Assembly (NCBI RefSeq): GCF_009827055.1
Contig: NZ_WUMK01000001.1
Coordinates: 62,001-126,000 of the forward strand
Direction: 5' to 3'
Length of the DNA stretch: 64,000 nt
From: Shinella kummerowiae
Lineage (GTDB): Bacteria > Pseudomonadota > Alphaproteobacteria > Rhizobiales > Rhizobiaceae
A program made the position numbers and the translations under genes. This document shows, piece after piece, positions 1-10,101 of the stretch (position 1 is the stretch's first letter; each line of letters opens with the position of its first letter). The notes beneath the pieces are model-generated. The model had not been told where the DNA came from, searched no databases, and saw only the letters and a program-made list of their open reading frames with translations.

Positions 1-2055
1 CTCGGCCTCGGCAATATCGGCCCGCTGGCCTCCAAGCCGGTGATGGAAGGCAAGGCCGTCCTCTTCAAGAAATTTGCCGGCATCGATGTCTTCGACATCG
101 AGATCGACGCGCCGACCGTCGACGAGATGGTCAACGTCGTCTCCGCGCTGGAGCCGACCTTTGGCGGCATCAACCTGGAAGACATCAAGGCGCCGGAATG
201 TTTTGAAGTCGAACGCCAGCTGCGCGAGAAGATGGATATCCCCGTCTTCCACGACGACCAGCATGGCACGGCGATCATCGTCGCGGCGGCGGTGCTGAAC
301 GGCCTGGAACTGGCTGGAAAGTCCCTGCATGAAGCCAAGATCGTCGCTTCGGGTGCCGGTGCCGCAGCGCTTGCCTGCCTCAACCAGCTCGTCTCACTCG
401 GCGCAAAGGTCGAGAACATCTGGGTGCACGATCTCGAAGGCCTCGTCTACAAGGGCCGCAAAGTGCTGATGGACCGCTGGAAGGACGTCTATGCCCAGGA
501 GACGGACAAGCGCCAGCTCTCTGAAAGCATCGACGGCGCCGACGTCTTCCTCGGCCTCTCGGCCGCCGGCGTGCTGAAGCCGGAACTGCTCGCCCGGATG
601 GCGGAAAAGCCGTTGATCATGGCGCTCGCCAACCCGACGCCGGAAATCATGCCGGAAGAAGCGCGCGCCGCCCGCCCGGACGCAATGATCTGCACCGGCC
701 GCTCGGATTTCCCCAACCAGGTCAACAACGTCCTCTGCTTCCCCTACATCTTCCGCGGCGCGCTCGATTGCGGCGCGCGCACGATCAACGAAGAGATGAA
801 GATGGCTGCGGTCCGGGCGATCGCAGCGCTTGCCCGCGAGGAAGTGTCGGACGTTGCGGCCCGCGCCTATTCCGGCGACACGCCGAGTTTTGGCCCGAAC
901 TACCTGATCCCCTCGCCCTTCGACCAGCGCCTCATCCTGCGCATTGCGCCGGCCGTCGCCCGCGCTGCGGCCGAGACCGGCGTGGCGCTGCGCCCGATCA
1001 CCGATTTCGACGCCTATCTCGACCAGCTCAACCGCTTCGTCTGGCGCTCCGGCTTCATCATGAAGCCGATCTTCGCCGCCGCGAAGAAGGCCGAGAAGAA
1101 GCGCGTGATCTTCGCCGAAGGTGAAGATGAGCGCGTGCTGCGCGCTGCCCAGATCCTGCTGGAGGAAAACACCGCCCTGCCGATCCTCATCGGCCGTCCG
1201 CAGATCATCGAAACGCGCCTCAAGCGTTATGGCCTGCGTGTGCGCCCGAATGTCGATTTCGAGGTGGTGAACCCGGAAGACGATCCGCGCTACCGCGACT
1301 ATGTCGAGGATTATCTGCGCTTCGTTGGCCGCAAGGGCGTCAACCCGGAAGCCGCCCGCACCATCGTGCGCACGAACCAGACCGTCATCGGCGCACTGGC
1401 CGTCAAGCGCGGCGATGCCGATGCCCTGATCTGCGGTGTCGAAGGCCGCTATGCACGTCATCTGCGCGATGTGAGCCAGATCATCGGCAAGAAGCCCGGC
1501 GTGCTCGATTTCTCCGGCCTCAGCCTGTTGATCTCGCAGCGCGGTGCGACCTTCTTCACCGACACCTACGTGACCATGGACCCGACGGCCGAGGAAGTGG
1601 CCGAGATGACCATCATGGCCGCACAGGAAATCCGCCGCTTCGGCATCACGCCGCGCGCCGCCCTGGTGTCCCATTCGAACTTCGGTTCGCGCGACAGTGA
1701 TAGCGCCCTCAAGATGCGCCGGGCGATGGAGCTTGTGCGCGAACAGGATCCGGATCTCGAAGCCGATGGCGAAATGCACGGCGACGCCGCGATTTCCGAG
1801 GCGCTGCGCCAGCGCGTCATGCCGGACTCCACGCTGACGGGCGAAGCGAACCTGCTCGTCTTCCCGAATCTCGACGCCGCCAACATCACGCTCGGCGTGG
1901 TCAAGACGATGACGGACAGCCTGCATGTCGGCCCGATCCTGCTCGGTGCTGCGCTCCCCGCCCACATCCTGTCGCCGTCCGCCACCTCGCGCGGCGTCGT
2001 CAACATGGCCGCCCTTGCCGTGGTCGAAGCCTCCTACCCGGACGGTTCGATCTGA
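1..2055 (+). CDS. maeB: NADP-type malic enzyme with C-terminal phosphotransacetylase-like domain (5' end outside window)
   Basis: Oxidatively decarboxylates malate to pyruvate, linking the TCA cycle to acetyl-CoA/NADPH supply. The reading frame is open to the first base and begins inside the malic-enzyme core with LGLGNIGPLASKPVMEGKA, so roughly the first 80-100 residues lie upstream. The metal-site region with FHDDQHGTA lies near visible residues 81-89, followed by the nucleotide-binding stretch VASGAGAAALACL near residue 116. From about residue 360 the protein switches to a phosphate acetyltransferase-like domain (VIFAEGEDERVLRAAQ onward). This fusion is the standard form of large bacterial malic enzymes (about 760-770 aa); the domain is regulatory or structural and usually not catalytic. 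Rhizobia carry two paralogues (Dme, NAD; Tme, NADP), and which one this is cannot be told from the visible part. A strong terminator follows the stop codon. Confidence 0.95.
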   Translation, partial: LGLGNIGPLASKPVMEGKAVLFKKFAGIDVFDIEIDAPTVDEMVNVVSALEPTFGGINLEDIKAPECFEVERQLREKMDIPVFHDDQHGTAIIVAAAVLNGLELAGKSLHEAKIVASGAGAAALACLNQLVSLGAKVENIWVHDLEGLVYKGRKVLMDRWKDVYAQETDKRQLSESIDGADVFLGLSAAGVLKPELLARMAEKPLIMALANPTPEIMPEEARAARPDAMICTGRSDFPNQVNNVLCFPYIFRGALDCGARTINEEMKMAAVRAIAALAREEVSDVAARAYSGDTPSFGPNYLIPSPFDQRLILRIAPAVARAAAETGVALRPITDFDAYLDQLNRFVWRSGFIMKPIFAAAKKAEKKRVIFAEGEDERVLRAAQILLEENTALPILIGRPQIIETRLKRYGLRVRPNVDFEVVNPEDDPRYRDYVEDYLRFVGRKGVNPEAARTIVRTNQTVIGALAVKRGDADALICGVEGRYARHLRDVSQIIGKKPGVLDFSGLSLLISQRGATFFTDTYVTMDPTAEEVAEMTIMAAQEIRRFGITPRAALVSHSNFGSRDSDSALKMRRAMELVREQDPDLEADGEMHGDAAISEALRQRVMPDSTLTGEANLLVFPNLDAANITLGVVKTMTDSLHVGPILLGAALPAHILSPSATSRGVVNMAALAVVEASYPDGSI

Positions 2056-2070
2056 TCGGAAAGATCTGCC

Positions 2071-2433
2071 TTACGAAACGGCCGCCGCTTCGGCGGCCGT
2101 TTTCGTTTTCGGCGCCGGGCGCGCTGCGTCATGCGCCTCCCACCAGTCGCCCAGCGCATCGATCAGCGGCATCACGGTGAGGCCCGCGGGCGTCAGGTCG
2201 TATTCGACGCGCAGCGGATAACCGTCGAAGACGGTGCGCTCGACAAGGCCCGCCTTTTCCAGCTTGCGCAGTTCCAGCGTGAGGATGCGATGCGAGACCG
2301 TCGGATTGTCGCGCCGCAGGTCGCTGAAACGCTTGGTGCCGTCCTTCAGATAGTAGATCAGCAGCGTCGGCCAGCGACCGCCCAGCACCTGCATGACCTC
2401 CTCGATCGGGCAACGGGAAACGAGATCCTTCAT
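2071..2433 (-). CDS. HxlR-family winged-helix transcriptional regulator
   Basis: 120-aa DNA-binding regulator of the HxlR/MarR-like class. It starts MKDLVSRCPIEEVMQVLGGR, the usual HxlR opening with one conserved cysteine (Cys8) ahead of the first helix, then WPTLLIYYLKDG and the wing region SHRILTLELRKLEKAGLVER. In characterised relatives (YodB, QorR, HypR) this N-terminal cysteine senses electrophiles or oxidants. The gene is divergent from a glutathione transferase-like gene with about 110 bp between starts, the normal layout for a repressor and its target. That it controls the transferase in response to thiol-reactive compounds is inference. The Ala/Lys-rich last 15 residues are encoded by the neighbouring gene's terminator. 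Confidence 0.9.
   Translation of the reverse strand: MKDLVSRCPIEEVMQVLGGRWPTLLIYYLKDGTKRFSDLRRDNPTVSHRILTLELRKLEKAGLVERTVFDGYPLRVEYDLTPAGLTVMPLIDALGDWWEAHDAARPAPKTKTAAEAAAVS
2078..2110 (+). terminator. Intrinsic terminator of the malic enzyme gene, overlapping the hxlR-type 3' end
   Basis: A perfect 10-bp stem (ACGGCCGCCG, loop CTT, CGGCGGCCGT) at 2078-2100 is followed by a T-rich run (TTTCGTTTTC). It starts 22 bp after the malic enzyme stop. The stem is also coding sequence: on the minus strand it specifies the alanine-rich tail of the convergent HxlR-type regulator, whose stop is at 2071. Confidence 0.85.
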
Positions 2434-2458
2434 AGCGGGCTCCGGCGTGGTGACAAAA

Positions 2459-2475
2459 ATGTGCGTAATTTACAT
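2459..2475. promoter_or_regulatory. Candidate HxlR operator between hxlR-type gene and GST gene
   Basis: The imperfect palindrome ATGTGCGTAATTTACAT (ATGT at one end, ACAT at the other) lies in the 110-bp divergent intergenic region, 26 bp upstream of the HxlR-type start and about 70 bp upstream of the GST start. A short dyad in this place is expected for a local winged-helix repressor. No promoter elements were assigned with confidence. Confidence 0.4.
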
Positions 2476-2543
2476 GGGGGCGGGCAAGGCTTAGGTCCAG
2501 TGTCGCTGCGCAGCGTGGTCAAACGAAATCACGGAGAAGAACA

Positions 2544-3251
2544 TTGGAACCGATCCTCATCTACGGCTTCCCAGCCGGAAGCTCCATGGGCCTCGTCGCA
2601 GCGCTGGAATGGCTCGGCAGGCCCTACAGGCTCTGCCGCGTGGATATGCTGGACGAGATGCGCGACCCCGCCTATGCCCGCATCAACGCCCGGCACGAGA
2701 CACCCGCTCTCGTCACCGACGACGGCCGCGTCATCACCGAAACCATGGCAATCGCCCACTGGCTTGCCGCGCGCGATACGGAACGGCGCATCAGCTTCGA
2801 TACCACCACGCCCGAGGCCGATCGCATGGTCCAGTTGATGGCCTATCTCAACACCGGTTTCACCGGCGCCTTCAGCCCGCTCTGGTCGGCGCTGGAGATG
2901 GAAACACCGGACCCGGTGCTGCAGCAGTCTTTGCGGACCTACGGACGTGACGCTGTCGTCGACCGGCACGACAAGCTGGAGGCCATGCTCGGCGACACAC
3001 CCTATCTCGTCGGCGATCATCCCACGCTGGCGGACGGCGTGCTAATCGGCGTCGCCCGCTGGCTCGACTATCACGAGGTGGCGCCGGCAAGCCGCTGGCC
3101 ACGCATCGAGAAGGTCCGCCGCCTGTTGGAAGCAAACCCCGCCGTTGCCTTCGCGACCGCACTGGAAGCCGGCGAGACGCCTGCCGGCGCAGGCGCCTTC
3201 AAGGGCCATGTCCCGCTCGCCGACGTGATCGAGCGTTTCGGCCGCGGCTGA
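2544..3251 (+). CDS. Glutathione S-transferase family protein
   Basis: 235-aa cytosolic GST-fold protein. Residues 1-80 form the thioredoxin-like half, opening MEPILIYGFPAGSSMGLVAALEWLG; the conserved cis-Pro/ED segment appears as ETPALVTDDGRVITETMAIAHWLA. Residues 90-220 are the all-helical half, with the capping motif TLADGVLIGVARW. The start is TTG at 2544, supported by GGAGAAG a few bases upstream; no in-frame ATG has a comparable ribosome site. Members conjugate glutathione to electrophiles or act as peroxidases; the substrate is unknown. Divergent from the HxlR-type regulator, which likely controls it. Confidence 0.88.
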   Translation: MEPILIYGFPAGSSMGLVAALEWLGRPYRLCRVDMLDEMRDPAYARINARHETPALVTDDGRVITETMAIAHWLAARDTERRISFDTTTPEADRMVQLMAYLNTGFTGAFSPLWSALEMETPDPVLQQSLRTYGRDAVVDRHDKLEAMLGDTPYLVGDHPTLADGVLIGVARWLDYHEVAPASRWPRIEKVRRLLEANPAVAFATALEAGETPAGAGAFKGHVPLADVIERFGRG

Positions 3252-3257
3252 CAACGG

Positions 3258-3281
3258 AAGGCCGGGCCAAAGCCCGGCCTT
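3258..3281. terminator. Hairpin between convergent GST and ABC-F genes
   Basis: A perfect 10-bp stem (AAGGCCGGGC, loop CAAA, GCCCGGCCTT) fills the 34-bp gap between two convergent stop codons. Neither side has a long T-run, so termination may be partial, but position and symmetry suggest one bidirectional terminator. Confidence 0.6.
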
Positions 3282-3285
3282 CTCC

Positions 3286-4872
3286 TCAAAGGGGCACGAG
3301 TTCCAGTCGACGCGTGATGCCGATTGCCGCCAGAAAGGGCTCGTCATGGCTGACCACGAGGAGCGCACCGTCATAAGCCCGCAGCCCCGCCTCCACCGCC
3401 TCGATCGAATCGATGTCCAGATGGTTCGTCGGCTCGTCGAGGATCAGCAGCGGAGGCGGCGTGCCGCCGCCGAGCACACAGGCAAGGCCGGCACGCAGAA
3501 GCTGCCCGCCGCTCAGACTGCCGACGATCTGCAAGGCGGCATCGGCGCGAAACATGAAACGCGCGAGCGCCGCGCGGCAGGTGTTTTCATCCGCGCCGGG
3601 ATTGAGCTGCCGGAAATTGTCGCGGATCGACAGGGACGGATCGAGCAGGCTCACGCGCTGGTCGAGCATGGCGACATTCGTGAAAACCCGCACGCTCCCC
3701 TGCGTGGACTGCAACTGACCGGTGACGAGGGCAAGCAGCGTCGTCTTGCCGGAACCGTTCGGTCCCGTCACCGCGATCCTTTCGGGCCCGGTCATCACCA
3801 GGGACAGGTCGCGCAACACCGGCTGGTCCGGCACATATCCGGCCGTCACGTTTTCGATCTTTAACACCGTCTTGCCAGCGGCCAGATGGGTCGACGGCAC
3901 GGAAACGGTGAGTGGTTGAAGGATTTCGATGCGCTCCCGCGCCGCCGTCACTGCCTCGACCGCCTGGCCCTGCCGGCTTTCGGCAAGCCGGGCATTGGCA
4001 GCGCTCGTGAGCTCGCTGCGTTCCTTCATGGCGCCGAGCATGATGCGGGGAATATCGCCCCGTGCCCTCTTCCGGCGGCCCGTGCTGTCCTTGCGCGCCT
4101 TGCGCTCGGCAATCGCCTGCATGGTCCGCGCCACCTCCGCGGCCTGCTTTTCGGCGTCCGCCAGGTCGCGGTGCGCGGCCGCGAGCTCCAGCGCCTTGCG
4201 GGCGCGATAGGCGCTCCAGTTGCCGCCGTAGCGGGTCGCACCCAGCGTTGTCACTTCGACAATGGCATCCATAGCGTCCAGCAGTTCCCGATCATGGCTG
4301 ACGACGATCGCACCGGCTCGCCAGCCCGCGAGCAGGTCGATGACCGCGAGGCGCCCTTCCCGGTCGAGATTGTTGGTCGGCTCGTCGAGCAGCAGGAAAT
4401 CCGGCTCGCTGAAGATGAGGGCCGCAAGCGCCGCGCGCGTGCGCTGCCCGCCGGAAAGTGCCGTCAATGGCGTGCCCGGCTCAGCGGACAGCCCGACCCG
4501 GGCGAGTGCTGCGGCAAGCCGCGTCTCCAGCGTCCAGTCCGCGCTGGCCAGAGCGTCGGCGTCCGCTTCGCCGCGCGCCGCGCGGTCAAGCAGGTCGAGG
4601 GCCTCGACGATGCCGAAGAGACTTGCGACGGTTTCATCCGCCGCGACCTGCACGCTCTGGCGCAACAGGCCGAGCGTGCCGTCCACCGTGACAGTGCCGG
4701 CCTGTGGCGCAAGATCACCGGTGACGAGCTTCAGCAATGTCGTCTTGCCGACGCCATTGCGGCCGACAAGGCCGGCGCGTTCGGCACCGAAACTCAGGTC
4801 GAGGTTGGAAAGAAGGGTGTGGCCGTCAGGCGTGGACCACGTGATTTTGGAAAGTGTGATGGAAGCAGGCAT
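3286..4872 (-). CDS. ABC-F family ATP-binding protein (two fused nucleotide-binding domains)
   Basis: 528-aa soluble ATPase with two ABC domains and no membrane segment. Domain 1 has Walker A GRNGVGKTT, signature LSGGQRTRAALA and Walker B LLLDEPTNNLD; domain 2 has GPNGSGKTT, LSGGQLLRAGLA and LILDEPTNHLD. Between them is the charged helical linker (AERKARKDSTGRRKRARGD) that in ABC-F proteins reaches into the ribosome E site. Family members are translation factors (EttA, Uup, YheS) or ribosome-protection resistance proteins; which role applies here cannot be told. Start chosen at ATG 4872 (MPASITLSKI), preceded by CGGGGATT; an ATG six codons upstream has no ribosome site. Convergent with the GST gene. 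Confidence 0.93.
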   Translation of the reverse strand: MPASITLSKITWSTPDGHTLLSNLDLSFGAERAGLVGRNGVGKTTLLKLVTGDLAPQAGTVTVDGTLGLLRQSVQVAADETVASLFGIVEALDLLDRAARGEADADALASADWTLETRLAAALARVGLSAEPGTPLTALSGGQRTRAALAALIFSEPDFLLLDEPTNNLDREGRLAVIDLLAGWRAGAIVVSHDRELLDAMDAIVEVTTLGATRYGGNWSAYRARKALELAAAHRDLADAEKQAAEVARTMQAIAERKARKDSTGRRKRARGDIPRIMLGAMKERSELTSAANARLAESRQGQAVEAVTAARERIEILQPLTVSVPSTHLAAGKTVLKIENVTAGYVPDQPVLRDLSLVMTGPERIAVTGPNGSGKTTLLALVTGQLQSTQGSVRVFTNVAMLDQRVSLLDPSLSIRDNFRQLNPGADENTCRAALARFMFRADAALQIVGSLSGGQLLRAGLACVLGGGTPPPLLILDEPTNHLDIDSIEAVEAGLRAYDGALLVVSHDEPFLAAIGITRRLELVPL

Positions 4873-4966
4873 GGCAATCCCCGAGAACAAAACGAAGTCG
4901 ATTTGTGTTCGGGTTGAATTCCATGATGCACCAGCCGGTCAGCATTGACGATGCCGGAGATGTAGG

Positions 4967-5005
4967 GCCGAACCGGCCGGCTTGCAAGCCCAGGGCCGGT
5001 TCGGC
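4967..5005. terminator. Long inverted repeat downstream of the dioxygenase gene
   Basis: GCCGAACCGGCC at 4967-4978 pairs perfectly with GGCCGGTTCGGC at 4994-5005; the enclosed GGCTTGCAAGCC is itself a perfect palindrome. It lies just past the minus-strand dioxygenase stop (5018) and about 95 bp upstream of the ABC-F start. No T-run follows on either strand, so it may be a terminator, an mRNA-end stabiliser or a protein-binding dyad. Confidence 0.45.
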
Positions 5006-5017
5006 GGTTTGAACGGC

Positions 5018-6082
5018 CTACTGCGCCGGCGGCTGATCCAGCCGCTTCGACCACTCGTCTGCCTTGCCGTTGCCGGCGGGACGCCAGGGCGATCCCTTGA
5101 GGCCGAGCTTGCCGCGCAGGCCCATTGCCGAGATGATCAGCCGGTTCATGCCCGACGCGATGAAGGGCAGCGAGGCAAGGTGCAGGCCGGTGAACGGCAG
5201 GAAGGGATTGCGGCGCAGCGAGCCGTAGATCTCGATGCGCGTCGTCGTCTTGTAGCTCGGGCTGCGCGCGTGAAAACCATGCGTATCGGCAACGATCAGC
5301 GTATTGGCCTTGACGGTCATCTTGACCGGCTGGCCATAACCGAGCGCACCAAGCTCATCCGGCATGATGCGCAGCGAGCCACGGGCGGAGTAAACGTTTT
5401 CGATAGCGTCGGCATTCTCGCTGATGCGGCGCTCCCAGGCCATGCGCTGCGGCGTCATCTCATGCGAGCCGGGCACGTAGGCAAACGGGCCGTCCTCCTC
5501 CTCGACATCGCGCAGGAAGAGCCAGGCCTTGGCCGTCGGTTGAAACGTATCGCTGTGCAGGGCAGTCTGCGGATCGGTCGAGCCCTTGGCGATGACCGAC
5601 GGCAGTGCCATCACCACCTGGACAACCAGCAGCGGCTGGCCGGCATGGGACGACACATAACGCAGCAGGTTGGTGAGCCGCGGATCGTTGCGCGCAGCCT
5701 TGAAGCCGGGCAGGCTTTCGAGGTCGGTGTCGTCGATGATCGCGCGACGGGTGACCGTGGCACCCTGCTTCATGTCGTAGCGCTCGAAATCGCGCTCGGC
5801 GAGTTCGCGCGTCACCGCGGCAAAATTCTCGGCAGACAGGAAGTTCTCGATCTTCACGAAGCCATTCTCGGCATATTGCCGGCGATATTCCGGCGCGACC
5901 GTCGTTTCCAGCTTGGTCCGGCGCCAGGCGGCCATGCGCATGGCGAGCGAAACGCGCTTTTCGTGCAGGCCCTTCCTGTTCAGCCATTTGCTGCCGATGA
6001 TCGGATTGTCGGCAAAGGATTTGGCGCCCGAGGCGAGCTGAAGCGCGTAGAGAGGACTGAGCAAGACTGAGGAAATCCGCAT
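5018..6082 (-). CDS. Phytanoyl-CoA dioxygenase (PhyH)-like Fe(II)/2-oxoglutarate oxygenase
   Basis: 354-aa protein of the PhyH family of Fe(II)/2-oxoglutarate-dependent hydroxylases. The metal-binding HxD is visible as ALHSDTFQPTAKAWLFL (His176, Asp178), followed by the conserved turn EEDGPFAYVPGSH; the distal His and the 2-oxoglutarate Arg are in ADTHGFHARSP (about residues 267-275). The first 60 residues are a basic N-terminal extension with no clear signal peptide. Start chosen at ATG 6082, with AGGCAGG upstream; a GTG two codons earlier is possible. The substrate is unknown: relatives act on acyl chains, ectoine, phosphonates or secondary metabolites. It stands alone on this strand, without pathway genes beside it. 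Confidence 0.82.
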   Translation of the reverse strand: MRISSVLLSPLYALQLASGAKSFADNPIIGSKWLNRKGLHEKRVSLAMRMAAWRRTKLETTVAPEYRRQYAENGFVKIENFLSAENFAAVTRELAERDFERYDMKQGATVTRRAIIDDTDLESLPGFKAARNDPRLTNLLRYVSSHAGQPLLVVQVVMALPSVIAKGSTDPQTALHSDTFQPTAKAWLFLRDVEEEDGPFAYVPGSHEMTPQRMAWERRISENADAIENVYSARGSLRIMPDELGALGYGQPVKMTVKANTLIVADTHGFHARSPSYKTTTRIEIYGSLRRNPFLPFTGLHLASLPFIASGMNRLIISAMGLRGKLGLKGSPWRPAGNGKADEWSKRLDQPPAQ

Positions 6083-6356
6083 GTGCACCTGCCTGCAAGG
6101 GGGCCGGCTTCGCCTTGAGGGCGACTGCGCGAGAGGCGCGCAAACCGGCTGTTGTATGTGCCGAGAGTGCTACACCAAGCCCCGGAGGAGATCAATTACA
6201 CAGCCCGAAGAAGAAGCTGAGTTGTGAAATCATATTTCCCCTTGCGCGTTAATCACAAATGCGGGAGCGCGTTGCGCTTCCCCTCCGGTAGCCTATGATA
6301 AGGGACGCATATGCGGCGGAATTGCCGCTCTGACGCACGTTCACGGGATCTTCGAC

Positions 6357-8187
<1,831 letters not shown>

Positions 8188-8194
8188 CTATCTT

Positions 8195-8391
8195 GCCAGG
8201 CCGGTCTTCTGACTTCGGGTCACGCAGCACGCGCCTGCCTTCCCGGTTGAACAACCAGTGGCAAAAGCCTGAATCGATTCAAGCTTTTATGGCGCACGCC
8301 ATCCCCGTCACAGCGTTGGGCACGTTCCGGACCTGGGTTTTTTCAAACCCGCACCGGATTCCCGATTCTCCCGCGCGATGCGGGCACCTGA
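8195..8391 (-). promoter_or_regulatory. Cobalamin (AdoCbl) riboswitch upstream of bluB
   Basis: Read on the minus strand the leader has the conserved order of a cobalamin riboswitch: CAGGTGCCCGC at the 5' end, GGGAGAATCGGGAA, the CCGGAACGTGCCC and CTGTGACGGGGATGG segments, the B12 box GCCACTGG (8255-8262), GGGAAGGCAGGCGCG, and the closing GACCCGAAGTCAGAAGACC. The aptamer ends about 58 nt upstream of the bluB start, leaving room for an expression platform; GC-rich pairing with the ribosome site is likely but was not folded. It explains most of the 329-bp space between bluB and the neighbouring cyclase gene; the remaining 8392-8465 should hold the promoter. Confidence 0.93.
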
Positions 8392-8465
8392 CGGAGGTGA
8401 TATGCGCACGAGCCGACCCTGCGATCAAGCCCGCTTGCGCCGCAAACCGGTCCACCTGCGGCTCG

Positions 8466-9980
8466 CTAGGCGGCACGGATCTCGCCCGCCTCCGCGATCT
8501 CTTCGCTGCCCATATCGCCAGCATGGATGGCACGGTTGCGGCCGCCGTTCTTGGCCGCATAGAGCGCGGCATCGGCCATGACCATGACGTCGTGCACGGT
8601 CTTGCCATGGTGCGGGAACTGGGCGATGCCGGCGCTGCCGCCAATCAGCAGAAGCTGCCCGTCATAGGCGATCGGGATCTGCGTATCCAACACGAGACTG
8701 GCGGCAAGCTCCACCATATGGTCGCGGCTATGCTCGCCCGTCAGCAGGACGGAAAATTCGTCACCACCCAGGCGGGCGACGCAACCGTACCGGCCGATAC
8801 GCTCGGAGAACCGCCGGGCGACGGCCTGGAGCACCGCATCTCCCGCCGCATGTCCGTGCCGGTCGTTGACCGCCTTGAACCTGTCGAGGTCGAGCGTGAG
8901 GATCGTAAACGGCCGATTTTCTCCCTTTCTGATGGCGCGCGACACTTCCTCGTCGAAACCGCTGCGGTTCTTGAGCCCGGTCAGCGGATCGTGCCGGGCG
9001 AGGAAGGCATTTTTCGTCTCGCTGCGCTGGAGTGCCCTGACCAGAGCGGAAAAGCGCAGCGTGACGAACAGCATGACGCCGGCGAAGACCAGCACGAACA
9101 GTGCGATCTGCGGCAGCGCCCAGCGCCAAACGAAGGAGCCGGGCATGTTGGGCCGCCAGGAGGTGACCATCGGATTGTAGGTATCGCCACCGACCGGCGT
9201 CATCAGCAGCCCCGGTTCCTGCGTCACGATCGGCGTGAAGCCGAGATCGCGCACGCCAAGGCGCCGCTCGGTATTCGCCAGCATCTTTTGCGAGACGGGT
9301 TTGACGGTGATCAGCAGCGTCGGCTCTAGCCGGCTCGCCGGGATGTAAAGCGTCTTGGGAATAACCGCCTGCACCACGACGATGCTCATCACCCGGTCGA
9401 TCAACCGCATGCCGGAAACATGGATTTCAGGCAATGCCGGTGTCAGCAGGTCGGGATCCGCCTTGCCACCGGCGACCTGCCAGCCACCGCGATCGGGCGA
9501 GAGCGCCTCGCGGTAGGCGCGTTCGGCCTTGCGGGTAAGATCGCTCACCCAGTGCAGCTTTTCGCGGGCCTTGCGTTCGGGAACCTTTTCACCCCGGTGC
9601 ACGCCAAGCACCTTCTCGCCATCCGGCGAGGTGAAGATCATCCAGGAAAAGCCGAAATCGGACCACATCCAGTCGCGCATCTGGTCGCGCACGAACGTAT
9701 CGTCCGGCATGCCGTTCGCCAGTTCGTCGAACGTCTTGTCCCAGAAGGACAGTTGGCTCTGGTACTGCACGACCTGGTCGATCTGGTGGCTGAATTCGTT
9801 GCGCACCAGCGTGCGCTCGGTCTCGGCGACAAAACTGTCGGCCCGCTCGATCGCATAGTCCAGCACGAGATAGTTGGCGGCTCCGAACAGCAGGATGATC
9901 ATCAAGGCTGCCGCCCGGATCGCCCAACCTACACCGCGCCGCCGCGTCGTGTGGCCCTCTTCAGCCTTGCCCGTCATCAT
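8466..9980 (-). CDS. Membrane diguanylate cyclase (CHASE4-like sensor + GGDEF)
   Basis: About 504-aa inner-membrane c-di-GMP synthase. Transmembrane helix 1 (AALMIILLFGAANYLVLDYA) is followed by a roughly 230-residue extracytoplasmic region that looks like a CHASE4 sensor (FSHQIDQVVQYQSQLSFWD, FSWMIFTSPDGEKVLGV), a second helix (IALFVLVFAGVMLFVTLRF) and a C-terminal GGDEF domain (HDPLTGLKNRSGF, DLDRFKAVND, ARLGGDEFSVLL). The active-site GGDEF is intact. The inhibitory I-site is missing: the expected RxxD position reads GRYG. Start chosen at ATG 9980, with GGCAGGGAC upstream; an in-frame TTG at 10019 would add 13 residues. The sensed signal is unknown. Confidence 0.87.
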   Translation of the reverse strand: MMTGKAEEGHTTRRRGVGWAIRAAALMIILLFGAANYLVLDYAIERADSFVAETERTLVRNEFSHQIDQVVQYQSQLSFWDKTFDELANGMPDDTFVRDQMRDWMWSDFGFSWMIFTSPDGEKVLGVHRGEKVPERKAREKLHWVSDLTRKAERAYREALSPDRGGWQVAGGKADPDLLTPALPEIHVSGMRLIDRVMSIVVVQAVIPKTLYIPASRLEPTLLITVKPVSQKMLANTERRLGVRDLGFTPIVTQEPGLLMTPVGGDTYNPMVTSWRPNMPGSFVWRWALPQIALFVLVFAGVMLFVTLRFSALVRALQRSETKNAFLARHDPLTGLKNRSGFDEEVSRAIRKGENRPFTILTLDLDRFKAVNDRHGHAAGDAVLQAVARRFSERIGRYGCVARLGGDEFSVLLTGEHSRDHMVELAASLVLDTQIPIAYDGQLLLIGGSAGIAQFPHHGKTVHDVMVMADAALYAAKNGGRNRAIHAGDMGSEEIAEAGEIRAA

Positions 9981-10101
9981 GTCCCTGCCTGTCCCCCACC
10001 CTTTCCGGGCATTGTTCAAAGCAGGCTAACCGACAGTCGGCAAAATTCGCTTAAACGGGCTGGTGAGCGAAAACTTAACGTGCGCCCGCTGGATCGGGCA
10101 A

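Noticed and set aside
394..1965. 523-codon minus-strand frame opposite the malic enzyme
   Set aside because: Lies entirely inside the malic enzyme gene; composition (Arg/His/Gly-rich) is typical of antisense frames in GC-rich DNA.
6222..6258. TTGTGA and TCACAA half-sites upstream of the DUF2865 gene, like a CRP site
   Set aside because: The half-sites are 25 bp apart, far beyond the spacing of CRP/FNR-type sites.
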